A stretch of DNA of 64,000 nucleotides from Winogradskyella undariae (GTDB lineage Bacteria > Bacteroidota > Bacteroidia > Flavobacteriales > Flavobacteriaceae). Location of the stretch: positions 186,001 to 250,000 of the forward strand of contig NZ_JABTEL010000005.1 of assembly GCF_013285155.1 (NCBI RefSeq). Reading direction: 5' to 3'. This document shows positions 17,516 to 25,708 of the stretch, one piece after another. Positions within the stretch are counted from its first letter, which is position 1; each line of letters begins with the position of its first letter. The translations under genes and the position numbers were made by a program. Below the pieces are notes generated by a model that worked only from the letters and a program-made list of their open reading frames with translations, ran no database searches and was not told the DNA's origin.

Positions 17516-17968
17516 TTATTTTATTTGTCTTAAGCCTTCATAGACAACAATACCAACAGAATTAGCTAAATTTAAGCTTCGAATTGACTCACTATAAAGA
17601 GGTATTTTAAAAAGTTGAGATTTATATTGCTCAATAAGTGGTTTAGGTAAGCCAACAGATTCTTTTCCGAATACCAAGAACATATCATCTTTAAATTCAA
17701 TATCCCAATGATCTTTTGTGCCATGACTGGATAAGAAAACCATTTTAGCAGTGTTATTTTTAGCGAAGAACTCTTCGATATTATCGTAATAGATGACTTC
17801 TAAATGTTGCCAATAATCAAGGCCTGCACGTTTTAGACGTTTATCGTCAATTTCGAATCCAAAAGGTTTTACTAAATGTAGAACAGAACCACTAGCGAGT
17901 GCCAAACGGCCTATGTTACCTGTATTGTTTGGGATTTCAGGCTCTATTAAAACAATATTTAATGACAT
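17516..17968 (-). CDS. trmL: tRNA (cytidine(34)-2'-O)-methyltransferase
   Basis: TrmL is a SPOUT methyltransferase that 2'-O-methylates the wobble base of tRNA-Leu using S-adenosylmethionine. The 150-aa protein has the family motifs: IVLIEPEIPNNTGNIGRLA (motif 1), LVFGKESVGLP (motif 2, SAM knot) and IRSLNLANSVGIVVYE (motif 3). It is full length. It follows a small membrane protein gene by 26 bp on the same strand. The 212 bp downstream, up to the YitT gene, show only weak hairpins. Confidence 0.94.
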   Translation of the reverse strand: MSLNIVLIEPEIPNNTGNIGRLALASGSVLHLVKPFGFEIDDKRLKRAGLDYWQHLEVIYYDNIEEFFAKNNTAKMVFLSSHGTKDHWDIEFKDDMFLVFGKESVGLPKPLIEQYKSQLFKIPLYSESIRSLNLANSVGIVVYEGLRQIK

Positions 17969-17994
17969 AATTTTAGTTGCTTTTAGGTAATCTT

Positions 17995-18237
17995 TTATTT
18001 TGACGAATTGTCAACTTTAGAATCTTTTGTAGTGATTTTTAAAATGACAAATCGGATCAATAATATAAATGGGAATCCATGAAATAGGACATCAAAATAA
18101 TCTTTAGGAGTCATGCCATTTGCTCCACCTGCAATCCAGCGTATTTTACCAAGCAGATGAGGTTCTGGGAAAAATGGTACTAGTCCTAATGTAAGGCAAA
18201 GTAAAATTATTAATCGCCAATCGTTGAGTATTTTCAT
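17995..18237 (-). CDS. Small two-helix membrane protein
   Basis: The 80-aa protein has hydrophobic segments at about residues 8-24 (LIILLCLTLGLVPFFP) and 48-66 (VLFHGFPFILLIRFVIL), separated by a conserved-looking loop GKIRWIAGGANGMTPKDYF. The C-terminus is short and charged. I know similar small proteins beside RNA methyltransferase genes in flavobacteria but no function. It begins just after the terminator at 18241-18275, so it is likely the first gene of a transcript with trmL. Confidence 0.7.
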   Translation of the reverse strand: MKILNDWRLIILLCLTLGLVPFFPEPHLLGKIRWIAGGANGMTPKDYFDVLFHGFPFILLIRFVILKITTKDSKVDNSSK

Positions 18238-18240
18238 TGT

Positions 18241-18275
18241 ATAAAAAAAGTCTATTCAAAGATAAGAATAGACTT
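18241..18275 (-). terminator. Rho-independent terminator after the 47-aa ORF
   Basis: A perfect 10-bp stem (AAGTCTATTC at 18248-18257, complement at 18266-18275) with an 8-nt loop is followed, on the minus strand, by a T run (A run at 18243-18249). It closes the transcript that includes the small ORF at 18298-18441. Confidence 0.8.
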
Positions 18276-18297
18276 GATGATTTTTATGTTTTGACAA

Positions 18298-18441
18298 CTA
18301 CTTTTTTGTTTGTTGCTCTTTTATTGTATTGGGGTTAATATCAAAAGAATTGGTTTTCTGATTGATATTTCCTGTCAGATTTGTAGGATTTGTTTGTTTC
18401 GTTTTTCTTCTAAACTTTTTTTCGTCTTTTATAATTCCCAT
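18298..18441 (-). CDS. Small basic protein of unknown function (47 aa)
   Basis: The frame runs from ATG 18441 to TAG 18298 and encodes 47 residues. The N-terminal half is strongly basic (KDEKKFRRKTKQT) and the C-terminal half is Asn/Thr/Gln-rich (NLTGNINQKTNSFDINPN), with no membrane segment. It is followed 22 bp later by a clear terminator, and it fills what would otherwise be a blank 300-bp gap. These features support a real gene, but there is no homology evidence here. It might bind nucleic acid; that is only a guess from charge. Confidence 0.5.
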   Translation of the reverse strand: MGIIKDEKKFRRKTKQTNPTNLTGNINQKTNSFDINPNTIKEQQTKK

Positions 18442-18535
18442 AATTTGTTTTTTTGGTTCACATCAATATAACAAATTAGAGTTGTTTTCTCTCACAAGGC
18501 TTTCATAAAACCTAGGGCGAAAACGTTAAAGTGTT

Positions 18536-19306
18536 TTAAGATTTAGTTTTAATTGAAGATACAAAAGCATCAAAATTAGTCGCTCCGTTTTTAGTTAAGT
18601 GTTTTATAAAAGCACTTCCTATAATAGCACCTTTTGCATGTTCTGTAGCTTGTGTAAAAGTTTCATTGTCCGAGATACCAAAACCAACAATTTGAGGATT
18701 TTTTAATTTTAGATCTGCAATACGTTTAAAGTAATCTGTTTGCGTATTACCAAAACCAGAATTGCCTCCTGTTACGCTAGCAGAACTTACCATGTAAATA
18801 AAACCATTAGAAACCGAATCTATAAAGCGAATACGTTCATCTGATGTTTGAGGTGTAATTAAAAGCACATTAACTAAACCATGTTTTTCAAAAACAGATT
18901 TATACTCTTCATTATAAACATCAACAGGTAAATCTGGAATAATAAGTCCATCGATTCCTATCTCTTCACATTTTTCACAAAAGGCTTCAATACCATATTG
19001 TAACATAGGGTTAAAGTATCCCATGATGATTAGAGGGATAGAAACTGTTTTACGAATATCTTTTAACTGTTCAAATAACAATGCTGTTGTCATTCCGTTA
19101 TTTAAAGCTTTTGTAGAACTAGCTTGGATTGTTGGTCCATCAGCTAATGGATCGCTGAAAGGCAATCCTATTTCTAACATATCTATGCCACTTTTTTCAA
19201 GATTTTCTATAATTGTAACCGTGTCATTAATATTTGGGTAACCAGCAGTAAAATATATAGATAATAATTTGTGGTCTTCTTTTAATTTTTGATCTATTCT
19301 ATTCAA
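18536..19306 (-). CDS. trpA: Tryptophan synthase alpha subunit (TTG start)
   Basis: TrpA cleaves indole-3-glycerol phosphate to indole and glyceraldehyde 3-phosphate and passes indole to TrpB. The protein has the catalytic Glu in LEIGLPFSDPLADGP and the second catalytic Asp in GIDGLIIPDLP. It also has VSSASVTGG, IVGFGISD and GAIIGSAFIKHL, typical of the barrel end. Alignment with what I remember of TrpA (MNRI start) suggests TTG 19306 as the start, giving 256 aa; the frame stays open to TTG 19357 but has no ATG. No other trp gene is in the window: the upstream neighbour is an SRPBCC protein, so trpA is apart from its usual operon. Confidence 0.9.
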   Translation of the reverse strand: MNRIDQKLKEDHKLLSIYFTAGYPNINDTVTIIENLEKSGIDMLEIGLPFSDPLADGPTIQASSTKALNNGMTTALLFEQLKDIRKTVSIPLIIMGYFNPMLQYGIEAFCEKCEEIGIDGLIIPDLPVDVYNEEYKSVFEKHGLVNVLLITPQTSDERIRFIDSVSNGFIYMVSSASVTGGNSGFGNTQTDYFKRIADLKLKNPQIVGFGISDNETFTQATEHAKGAIIGSAFIKHLTKNGATNFDAFVSSIKTKS

Positions 19307-19462
19307 AATTTGAGTTTTTGTTATTCGGTTTCTTGGTTTTGTAACCTTAAGAAACAATTAGAGTCCATAAACTCTATTAAGATGAGTTTACTTTTGTGTG
19401 TTGTAAAAATAAAATTTAAAATCTATTTTTTGTTCATGGTTTTACTGAAAAATTTTCAATTA

Positions 19463-20482
19463 TCATTTCACAGCAATATAGATTTCAGTAATCCATTTAG
19501 CAGGGTTTGGTTGATTTTTAGGATCTGTTAAATAAGTTTCAATCATTGGTCCATTTTCAATCATTTCTAGATTGTTAAAAGCAATGTAATCCATAGTCTT
19601 ATCCCAAGCTTCTTTTAAATTTATATAATCCCCATTTAAAACTGTTTTTACGGTTCTAAAAGATTCTAATTGTCCTGTTAATATATGAGGTTCATCAGAA
19701 ATAATACGAGAATTAGTAGGTATTGCCGCAGAAAAAATAACAGCATCATTTTCTTCATCCCATTTATGATATAAAACAAATGGTTTTCCTGCCATAGTGA
19801 TATTATGTGTTATAGCATAAGAACCAACTTGCCCTAAAGAAGTTTTCATATTCTCTTTAAAATCATTGAATTTACAAGAAGCCGTGTTGTATAAGTAATA
19901 ACCACCACTATGCTGAGTTACTCCTTCAATATTAATACTATAAACTTTCATTTCGGCTTGTACAATACTATCTAGTTTTTCTAAACCTCTTTCGTAATCT
20001 GGGCCTATTTGTTTTTCCATTCCTCCAGAAAAAGCGGCATACATTTTAAAAGCAAAGGGTAAATTTTTACCAGTAATAGACCAAGTGACATCGGTAGATC
20101 CATCATTGTTAGATTCAAATGTCCAATCAACTTCTGATTTTGGGAAATCTCCAAATTGCACTTCTTGCGTTATAGAAGTTTTAGGAATAGTAGCTGTTGT
20201 CGTCATATTTCCAAGTTCTCCATTGTCATTCCAGCTGTAAGAACCACCAATACCTTCTGTTTTATCACTTAATGTAATCTTTATCTCTGGTTTTGCTTCT
20301 GTCCACGGGCTCCAAGACTCCCAGTTTTTAAAATCAATCACGTTATCATAGACTACAGATTGAGGTGCTTTTATCGTCCTTGTACGTGTTACTTCAAAAG
20401 AATTTGGTTGTACTGCAATATATATTGAAAGGCCAATAACTAGGATTAACACTAGCAATAAGATGTTTTTTAAAGCTTTCAT
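19463..20482 (-). CDS. SRPBCC domain protein with GyrI-like C-terminal domain
   Basis: The 339-aa protein has an N-terminal helix (ILLLVLILVIGLSIYIAV), then an SRPBCC/polyketide cyclase-like ligand-binding fold (about 30-170: VTRTRTIKAPQSVVYDNVIDFKNWESWSPW). A GyrI/effector-binding-like domain follows (about 185-339: FVLYHKWDEENDAVIFSAAIP). Both domains bind small hydrophobic ligands in other proteins. The helix may anchor it to the membrane or be a signal peptide. It is divergent from the DPP III gene. Function is unknown beyond ligand binding. Confidence 0.85.
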   Translation of the reverse strand: MKALKNILLLVLILVIGLSIYIAVQPNSFEVTRTRTIKAPQSVVYDNVIDFKNWESWSPWTEAKPEIKITLSDKTEGIGGSYSWNDNGELGNMTTTATIPKTSITQEVQFGDFPKSEVDWTFESNNDGSTDVTWSITGKNLPFAFKMYAAFSGGMEKQIGPDYERGLEKLDSIVQAEMKVYSINIEGVTQHSGGYYLYNTASCKFNDFKENMKTSLGQVGSYAITHNITMAGKPFVLYHKWDEENDAVIFSAAIPTNSRIISDEPHILTGQLESFRTVKTVLNGDYINLKEAWDKTMDYIAFNNLEMIENGPMIETYLTDPKNQPNPAKWITEIYIAVK

Positions 20483-20545
20483 TTTTAGGGGGAATATTTA
20501 GTGGTTTTTCAAAGATAGTCATTTTATGATATGTGATATAAGTAT

Positions 20546-20553
20546 TACATTTG
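20546..20553 (+). promoter_or_regulatory. -7 promoter element of the DPP III gene
   Basis: TACATTTG is a perfect TAnnTTTG match 22 bp before ATG 20576. A TTTTATG at 20522-20528 lies at the right distance for a weak -33 element. Confidence 0.5.
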
Positions 20554-20575
20554 TGAATAACAAAAAAATAATCAA

Positions 20576-22621
20576 ATGAATTTAAAATCATTATTTAAAA
20601 TTTGTCTTTTTGCCTTGTTAATTGTGGCATGTAAGAACGATGTAAAAGAAGAATCAACAGAGGTCGTTAAAGACGTTGAAACTGTTGAAGCGGATTTGGA
20701 TGTCAATGTAGAGGAATTTGCAGATATTAAAATTTTAAGATATCAGATTCCAGGATGGGAAAATTTAAGCTTGAAAGAGCAAAAATTAGTGTATTATTTA
20801 ACACAAGCAGGTCTTGCAGGTCGTGATATTATTTGGGATCAGAATTACAGATATAATCTTAAAATTAGACATGCGCTAGAAAACGTATATACTACGTTTG
20901 ATGGTGATAAAACAACAGAAAATTGGTCTAATTTTGAAAGTTATTTAAAACGTGTTTGGTTTAGTAACGGAATACATCACCATTATTCTAACGCTAAATT
21001 AAAGCCGGATTTTGATAAAGATTATTTAAATGAATTATTAACAGCAACCAATACTACTTTAGAAGGTGAAGCATTTGACGTGTTATTTAATGATAAGGAT
21101 GCTAAGAAAGTAAACCAGGCTAAAGGTGTAGATAATGTATTAGAATCTGCAGTTAATTTTTACGGACCAGATGTAACAAACGAAGATGTTGCAACTTTTT
21201 ACAAAACTAAAGTGTCTCCAGATCCAAAGAAGCCATTATCTTATGGTTTAAATTCTCAATTAGTTAAAGAAGACGGAGTTTTAGTAGAACGTGTTTATAA
21301 ATCAGGTGGTTTGTACGGATCTGCTATAGATGAAATTGTAAAGTGGTTAGAAAAAGCCCAAGGTGTTGCAGAAAATGAAGCGCAAGGAAACGCTTTAGGA
21401 TTATTAATTAAGTATTACAAAACAGGAGATTTACAAACTTGGGATGATTATAATGTAGCTTGGACAGCGGCAACGGATGGAAATGTAGATTATATCAATA
21501 GTTTTATTGAAGTGTATAACGATCCATTAGGTTACAGAGGATCTTACGAAACAGTAGTTCAGATTAATGATTTTGATATGTCTAAGAAAATGGCTGTTGT
21601 TTCTGGAAACGCACAGTGGTTTGAAGATAATTCGCCTTTAATGGATGAGCATAAAAAGAAAAATGTAGTCGGTGTAACTTACAAAGTTGTAAACGTTGCT
21701 GGTGAAGCAGGTGATTCTTCTCCAAGCACACCAATTGGCGTTAATTTACCAAATGCTAACTGGATTAGAGCTGCAGTAGGAAGTAAATCGGTGTCTTTAG
21801 GAAACATTATCAATGCATACAATAATGCAGGAGGTACTGGTCGTTTAGAAGAATTTGCGAATGATGAAGAGGAAATTCTTTTAGAAGAAGAATACGGACA
21901 ATTAGCAGACAAATTACACACCGCATTACACGAAGTAATTGGGCATGCATCAGGGCAATTAAATCCTGGAGTAGGTGAAACTAAAGAAACGCTTAAAAAT
22001 TATGCTTCGACTTTAGAAGAAGGACGTGCAGATTTAGTTGGTTTATATTATTTATACGATTCTAAATTACAAGAATTAGGTTTAGTTGAAGATTGGGAAA
22101 AAGTAGGAAAAGCGGCTTATGATGGTTACATCAGAAATGGTTTAATGACGCAATTGATTCGTTTAAATCTTGGTGATGATGTTGAGGAAGCTCACATGAG
22201 AAATAGACAATGGGTATCGGCTTGGGTTTTTGAAAAAGGAAAAGCAGATAACGTCATTGAAAAAATTACAAGAGACGGAAAAACGTATTATAACATTAAT
22301 GATTATAAAAAGTTACATGAGCTTTTTGGTCAATTATTAAGAGAAACACAACGTATTAAATCTGAAGGTGATTTTGCAGCTGTTGAAGCTTTAGTAGAAG
22401 GTTATGGTGTAAAAGTAGATCAAGCTTTACATGCTGAGGTTTTAGAACGTAATAAACAATTTCCTTCACCACCTTATAGTGGTTTTGTAAACCCTGTTTT
22501 AGTTCCTGATACAAATGATGCTGGTGAAATTACTGCAATTAAAGTAACACAGCCAAAAACATTTACAGAACAAATGTTAAACTACAGTAAGGCTTATAAT
22601 AACCTTCCTGATGTAAATTAA
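20576..22621 (+). CDS. Dipeptidyl peptidase III-like lipoprotein (peptidase family M49)
   Basis: M49 peptidases are zinc enzymes that remove dipeptides from short oligopeptides. The 681-aa protein has the M49 zinc motif HEXXXH as HEVIGH at residues 452-457 and the second motif as LEEGRADLVG near 480-489 (EECRAE in classical members). An N-terminal lipobox (LLIVACKN, Cys near 19) indicates membrane anchoring, unlike the cytosolic eukaryotic enzyme. Other M49 landmarks are GPDVTNEDVATFY and EKGKADNVIEKI. The gene has its own promoter and a terminator at 22642. Some databases label such proteins dihydrofolate reductase; nothing here supports that. Confidence 0.92.
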   Translation: MNLKSLFKICLFALLIVACKNDVKEESTEVVKDVETVEADLDVNVEEFADIKILRYQIPGWENLSLKEQKLVYYLTQAGLAGRDIIWDQNYRYNLKIRHALENVYTTFDGDKTTENWSNFESYLKRVWFSNGIHHHYSNAKLKPDFDKDYLNELLTATNTTLEGEAFDVLFNDKDAKKVNQAKGVDNVLESAVNFYGPDVTNEDVATFYKTKVSPDPKKPLSYGLNSQLVKEDGVLVERVYKSGGLYGSAIDEIVKWLEKAQGVAENEAQGNALGLLIKYYKTGDLQTWDDYNVAWTAATDGNVDYINSFIEVYNDPLGYRGSYETVVQINDFDMSKKMAVVSGNAQWFEDNSPLMDEHKKKNVVGVTYKVVNVAGEAGDSSPSTPIGVNLPNANWIRAAVGSKSVSLGNIINAYNNAGGTGRLEEFANDEEEILLEEEYGQLADKLHTALHEVIGHASGQLNPGVGETKETLKNYASTLEEGRADLVGLYYLYDSKLQELGLVEDWEKVGKAAYDGYIRNGLMTQLIRLNLGDDVEEAHMRNRQWVSAWVFEKGKADNVIEKITRDGKTYYNINDYKKLHELFGQLLRETQRIKSEGDFAAVEALVEGYGVKVDQALHAEVLERNKQFPSPPYSGFVNPVLVPDTNDAGEITAIKVTQPKTFTEQMLNYSKAYNNLPDVN

Positions 22622-22641
22622 TTTATAAAAATTTTAATTTT

Positions 22642-22676
22642 AAAAAGCACTTACAGAAATGTAGGTGCTTTTTTGT
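22642..22676 (+). terminator. Rho-independent terminator after DPP III; rest of the 367-bp gap
   Basis: AAAAAGCACTTACA (22642-22655) pairs with TGTAGGTGCTTTTT across a 4-nt loop, with one G-U pair, then T residues. Beyond it, up to 22988, I see no gene. There are two inverted repeats: TAGATAAA/TTTATCTA (22852-22859, 22890-22897) and AAGAATG/CATTCTT (22943-22949, 22959-22965). They would lie in or near the leader of the next gene. Confidence 0.8.
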
Positions 22677-22988
22677 GTTTAAATTATAATTGTTTAAGTC
22701 CTACTTAGAATAGGGATTGGTTATTCTAGCCAAAAAAAGTATGAAACTAAATTTATTGCCTTCTTTTATATAAAGTTTCGTTAATTTTTTTTCTTCATAA
22801 TCCTAGTGTTTACAAGCGATTAATGGATTTGTAGTCCTGATTTTTTTTTGGTAGATAAAATCGCCATTTTGTTCTATGAAGTATTCCTGTTTATCTATTA
22901 CAATTGTTTTCGTGTCTTGTTTTAAACACTTTTGTATTCTACAAGAATGGATTTTAAGCATTCTTTTTTAAAACCTTAATTAGAGAAT

Positions 22989-23879
22989 ATGAAAAAAGTA
23001 TTAATTCTTATGTTAGTAATAGGTGCTAGCATGGCGTATGCTCAAGAAGCAGATGGTATTTATGTAAAATCAGAGTTTTTGCCAAGTTCTGATGTTAGTA
23101 GTGTAACTAAATTAGAAGCAGGTTTAAATTACCCTATAATTAATACTGAAAAGAATAAATTAAGTATTGGAGGTAAAGTTCAAAGTGTAAATTTTGATTT
23201 TATTGATGAAGATGTTCCTTTTGAAACTGGTGAAATAGACAATTTTAAATCTTTTAGTTTGAAACTTAATTACCAACATAGTTTAAGCGATAGTTGGGCT
23301 TTTAATTTAATGGGAGAATCTCAGGTCTCTTCAAATTTTAGTGAAAACGAAATAAAGTCTGAAGATTTATTTTTTAATGGGCTGATTACTTTTGAAAAAT
23401 ATAGTGAAGCAAATAATTCTATTTGGACATTTGGAGCTGTTTATGATATAAAGTATGGTTTAAATTATCCGATACCTGTAATTTCATATACCAAAAGAAT
23501 AGATGAGAATTGGGCTTATAAAATAGGTGTACCAGATTCTCGTGTTAAATGGTCTTTTGCAGAAAAACATGAAGTTGAAGGTTTTGCTACTTTGTCTGGT
23601 TTCACAGGTAATTTGAATGATGTTTTAGAAGTATACAAAGATGATTATACCGGTATGTTAACACAGACAAGTGCAATATTGGGTTTAGGCTACAAATTAG
23701 AACTATGGAAAAACTTTGATGTTGCTTTAGACGGAGGGTATACCGTTTACAACAGTTTACAATTTACAGATTATAATAATGATGAGGTTTATGATTTTGA
23801 TATACCAAACAGCTTTTATATAAATGTCGGTTTAAAATATTCTTTTGAGAGTAAGTTGAAAACTAAGAAGTTATATTAA
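22989..23879 (+). CDS. DUF6268-type outer membrane beta-barrel protein
   Basis: The 296-aa protein has a signal peptide (MKKVLILMLVIGASMAYAQ) followed by alternating amphipathic strands typical of a barrel of roughly 12-14 strands, ending with NVGLKYSFES. The segment ISYTKRIDENWAYKIGVPDSRVKW matches the second DUF6268-like protein at 61515 (VSYFRRVNESWSFNLGVPKSNLKH), so the two are paralogues. Function is unknown. A near-consensus -7 element (CACTTTTG at 22927-22934) precedes it. Confidence 0.8.
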   Translation: MKKVLILMLVIGASMAYAQEADGIYVKSEFLPSSDVSSVTKLEAGLNYPIINTEKNKLSIGGKVQSVNFDFIDEDVPFETGEIDNFKSFSLKLNYQHSLSDSWAFNLMGESQVSSNFSENEIKSEDLFFNGLITFEKYSEANNSIWTFGAVYDIKYGLNYPIPVISYTKRIDENWAYKIGVPDSRVKWSFAEKHEVEGFATLSGFTGNLNDVLEVYKDDYTGMLTQTSAILGLGYKLELWKNFDVALDGGYTVYNSLQFTDYNNDEVYDFDIPNSFYINVGLKYSFESKLKTKKLY

Positions 23880-23992
23880 TTTTATTTTTCGAAGCTATCA
23901 GTTATAAAGTTTAAATAGCTTAATTTATGTAGTATGTAAGTTTGTTAAAAAAAGTTAATTATGTGTTTTATAAAAATTTTAAACAACACTCT

Positions 23993-24024
23993 TTTGGTAT
24001 TATTAATCTAATACTATAGTTTTG
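23993..24024 (+). promoter_or_regulatory. Complete promoter before the small secreted gene
   Basis: TTTG at 23993-23996, a 20-bp spacer, and TAGTTTTG at 24017-24024 match the Bacteroidota -33/-7 promoter exactly. The next ATG, at 24034, is only 10 bp downstream. A TTG at 24022 lies within the -7 box and so cannot be the start. Confidence 0.7.
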
Positions 24025-24033
24025 AGTCCTGAA

Positions 24034-24459
24034 ATGAAAAACACTTTCCGTAGATATCTATCTTTAATTGTTGTTTTACTACTAAGTATATTTGGACATT
24101 TACAAGCCAATGAGGTTAATAGTAGTCAAGCTTACAATTCTGCAATACACCATTTAAGTGTATCGATAAATTCTGCGGTTAAATTAGGTAAAGCTCTTAA
24201 TAAAACAACTTTTATTAGTCATCATAAAAATAATGATGATAGAAGATATGTTGAGATTATTGAAAGTAATAATGCCGAAGATGAAGAAGCTTCAGTAAAG
24301 AAATTGTATTATAAAGATATTCTAGAAATAGCTTTTATTAATGCATTAGTCTTTGAGCATTCTTCTAATCATCTAGAAAGAAATATATATCGCCCTCAAA
24401 GTGATATCCATGAAGCTAATCTTAGGCTTCATATACAATTCCAAGTTTTTATAATTTGA
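24034..24459 (+). CDS. Small exported protein preceding an RND efflux operon
   Basis: Starting at ATG 24034 gives 141 residues with a signal peptide (YLSLIVVLLLSIFGHLQA). The mature part has a helical stretch (AIHHLSVSINSAVKLGKALN), an acidic linker (NNAEDEEAS) and a hydrophobic end RLHIQFQVFII. No family is recognised. It is 134 bp upstream of the efflux adaptor gene on the same strand, and the gap holds two small hairpins (24470-24492 and 24511-24532). It may be a leader gene of the pump operon, but a regulator-like role is not shown. Confidence 0.65.
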   Translation: MKNTFRRYLSLIVVLLLSIFGHLQANEVNSSQAYNSAIHHLSVSINSAVKLGKALNKTTFISHHKNNDDRRYVEIIESNNAEDEEASVKKLYYKDILEIAFINALVFEHSSNHLERNIYRPQSDIHEANLRLHIQFQVFII

Positions 24460-24593
24460 TAATATAATACAGACACCACTTCAAAATGTCTGTTACTAAT
24501 TTTTAGTTTTTAGAGTTTAGACCAGAACTCTAGAAGAGCATTTCCTATGGGCTTTGTTCATTAATTATATCATTTTATAAAATATTTAAACAC

Positions 24594-25685
24594 GTGAATA
24601 TCATAAAAAAAACAACCGTTTTTACAGGGCTAGTTATGCTTTTAGGTCTAGCAAGTTGTAAAGAACACAAAGAAGAAAAACACGAAGAAGTAACGTTTTT
24701 AGTTACTAATCCGATAAAAAAAGACACAACGATTACAAAGGATTATGTGAGTCAAATTCATTCTATAAAGCATATTGAATTAAGAGCTTTAGAGAAAGGA
24801 TACCTAAAGAATATCTACGTAGATGAGGGACAACACGTAAAAAAAGGACAACAGATGTTTCAGATTATGCCAAACATCTATCAAGCAGAATTACAAAGTG
24901 CTCAAGCAGAATCTAGAGTTGCAAAAATCGAACTAGAAAACACACAATTATTAGCAGACGGTAATGTTGTTTCTCCAAACGAATTAGCAATGGCAACAGC
25001 AACATTAGACAAAGCCAATGCCGAAGTTTATTTAGCGCAAACCCATTTAGGTTTTACTAGTATCAAAGCTCCTTTTGATGGTATTATGGATCATTTAGAA
25101 GCTAGAGAAGGAAGTCTTTTAGACGAAGGAGAATTACTTACCACTTTATCTGACAACAGTAAAATGTGGGTTTACTTTAATGTTCCTGAAGCTGAATATT
25201 TAGATTACATTACAAGTGAAGCCAAAAAGAACAACAAAGATGTTGAGCTTTTAATGGCGAATAACAAGCGTTTTAATCAAAAAGGAATTGTTGAAACTAT
25301 TGAAGGAGAATTTGATAGTGAAACTGGTAATATTGCTTTTAGAGCAACGTTTCCAAATCCTGATGGAATTTTAAGAAATGGAGAAACAGGAAGTATCTTA
25401 ATGACTGTTCCTTTCAAAGACGTAATCCTAGTACCACAGAAAGCTACTTTTGAAATCTTAGATAAAACATATGTTTTTGTAATTGATAAAGATCATGTTG
25501 TTCATCAAAGAGAGATTACAATTGGAGCAGAATTACCACATTTATTTATTGTAGATAAAGGTTTAACTGAAAACGATACCATCTTATTAGAAGGTATTAA
25601 AATGGTAAGAGATCAAGAAGAAATTCATACAAAAACTGTAGATCCTGTTACTGTACTATCTAACCTAGCGCTTTACGCAGAGTAA
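24594..25685 (+). CDS. RND efflux periplasmic adaptor subunit (GTG start)
   Basis: This 363-aa membrane fusion protein links the RND pump to the outer membrane channel. GTG 24594 is the only start that yields the complete lipoprotein signal (VMLLGLASCK, Cys near 23). Order of parts: a barrel strand, a biotinyl-lipoyl half (IYVDEGQHVKKGQQMFQI), a coiled-coil hairpin (about 88-140, YQAELQSAQAESRVAKIELENTQ with a matching return helix), a second lipoyl half (FTSIKAPFDGIMDHLEAREGS), then beta-barrel and membrane-proximal domains. It resembles AcrA/MexA. The permease follows after 23 bp. Confidence 0.95.
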   Translation: MNIIKKTTVFTGLVMLLGLASCKEHKEEKHEEVTFLVTNPIKKDTTITKDYVSQIHSIKHIELRALEKGYLKNIYVDEGQHVKKGQQMFQIMPNIYQAELQSAQAESRVAKIELENTQLLADGNVVSPNELAMATATLDKANAEVYLAQTHLGFTSIKAPFDGIMDHLEAREGSLLDEGELLTTLSDNSKMWVYFNVPEAEYLDYITSEAKKNNKDVELLMANNKRFNQKGIVETIEGEFDSETGNIAFRATFPNPDGILRNGETGSILMTVPFKDVILVPQKATFEILDKTYVFVIDKDHVVHQREITIGAELPHLFIVDKGLTENDTILLEGIKMVRDQEEIHTKTVDPVTVLSNLALYAE

Positions 25686-25708
25686 ATCTAACTATATCTA
25701 TAAAAATT

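Noticed and set aside
19306..19357. Upstream extension of trpA to TTG 19357
   Set aside because: The added residues do not look like TrpA; the conserved region begins at the NRIDQKL sequence after TTG 19306.
22852..22965. Two inverted repeats before the DUF6268 gene considered as a riboswitch
   Set aside because: The stems are short (7-8 bp) and widely spaced, with no conserved core; too weak to claim.
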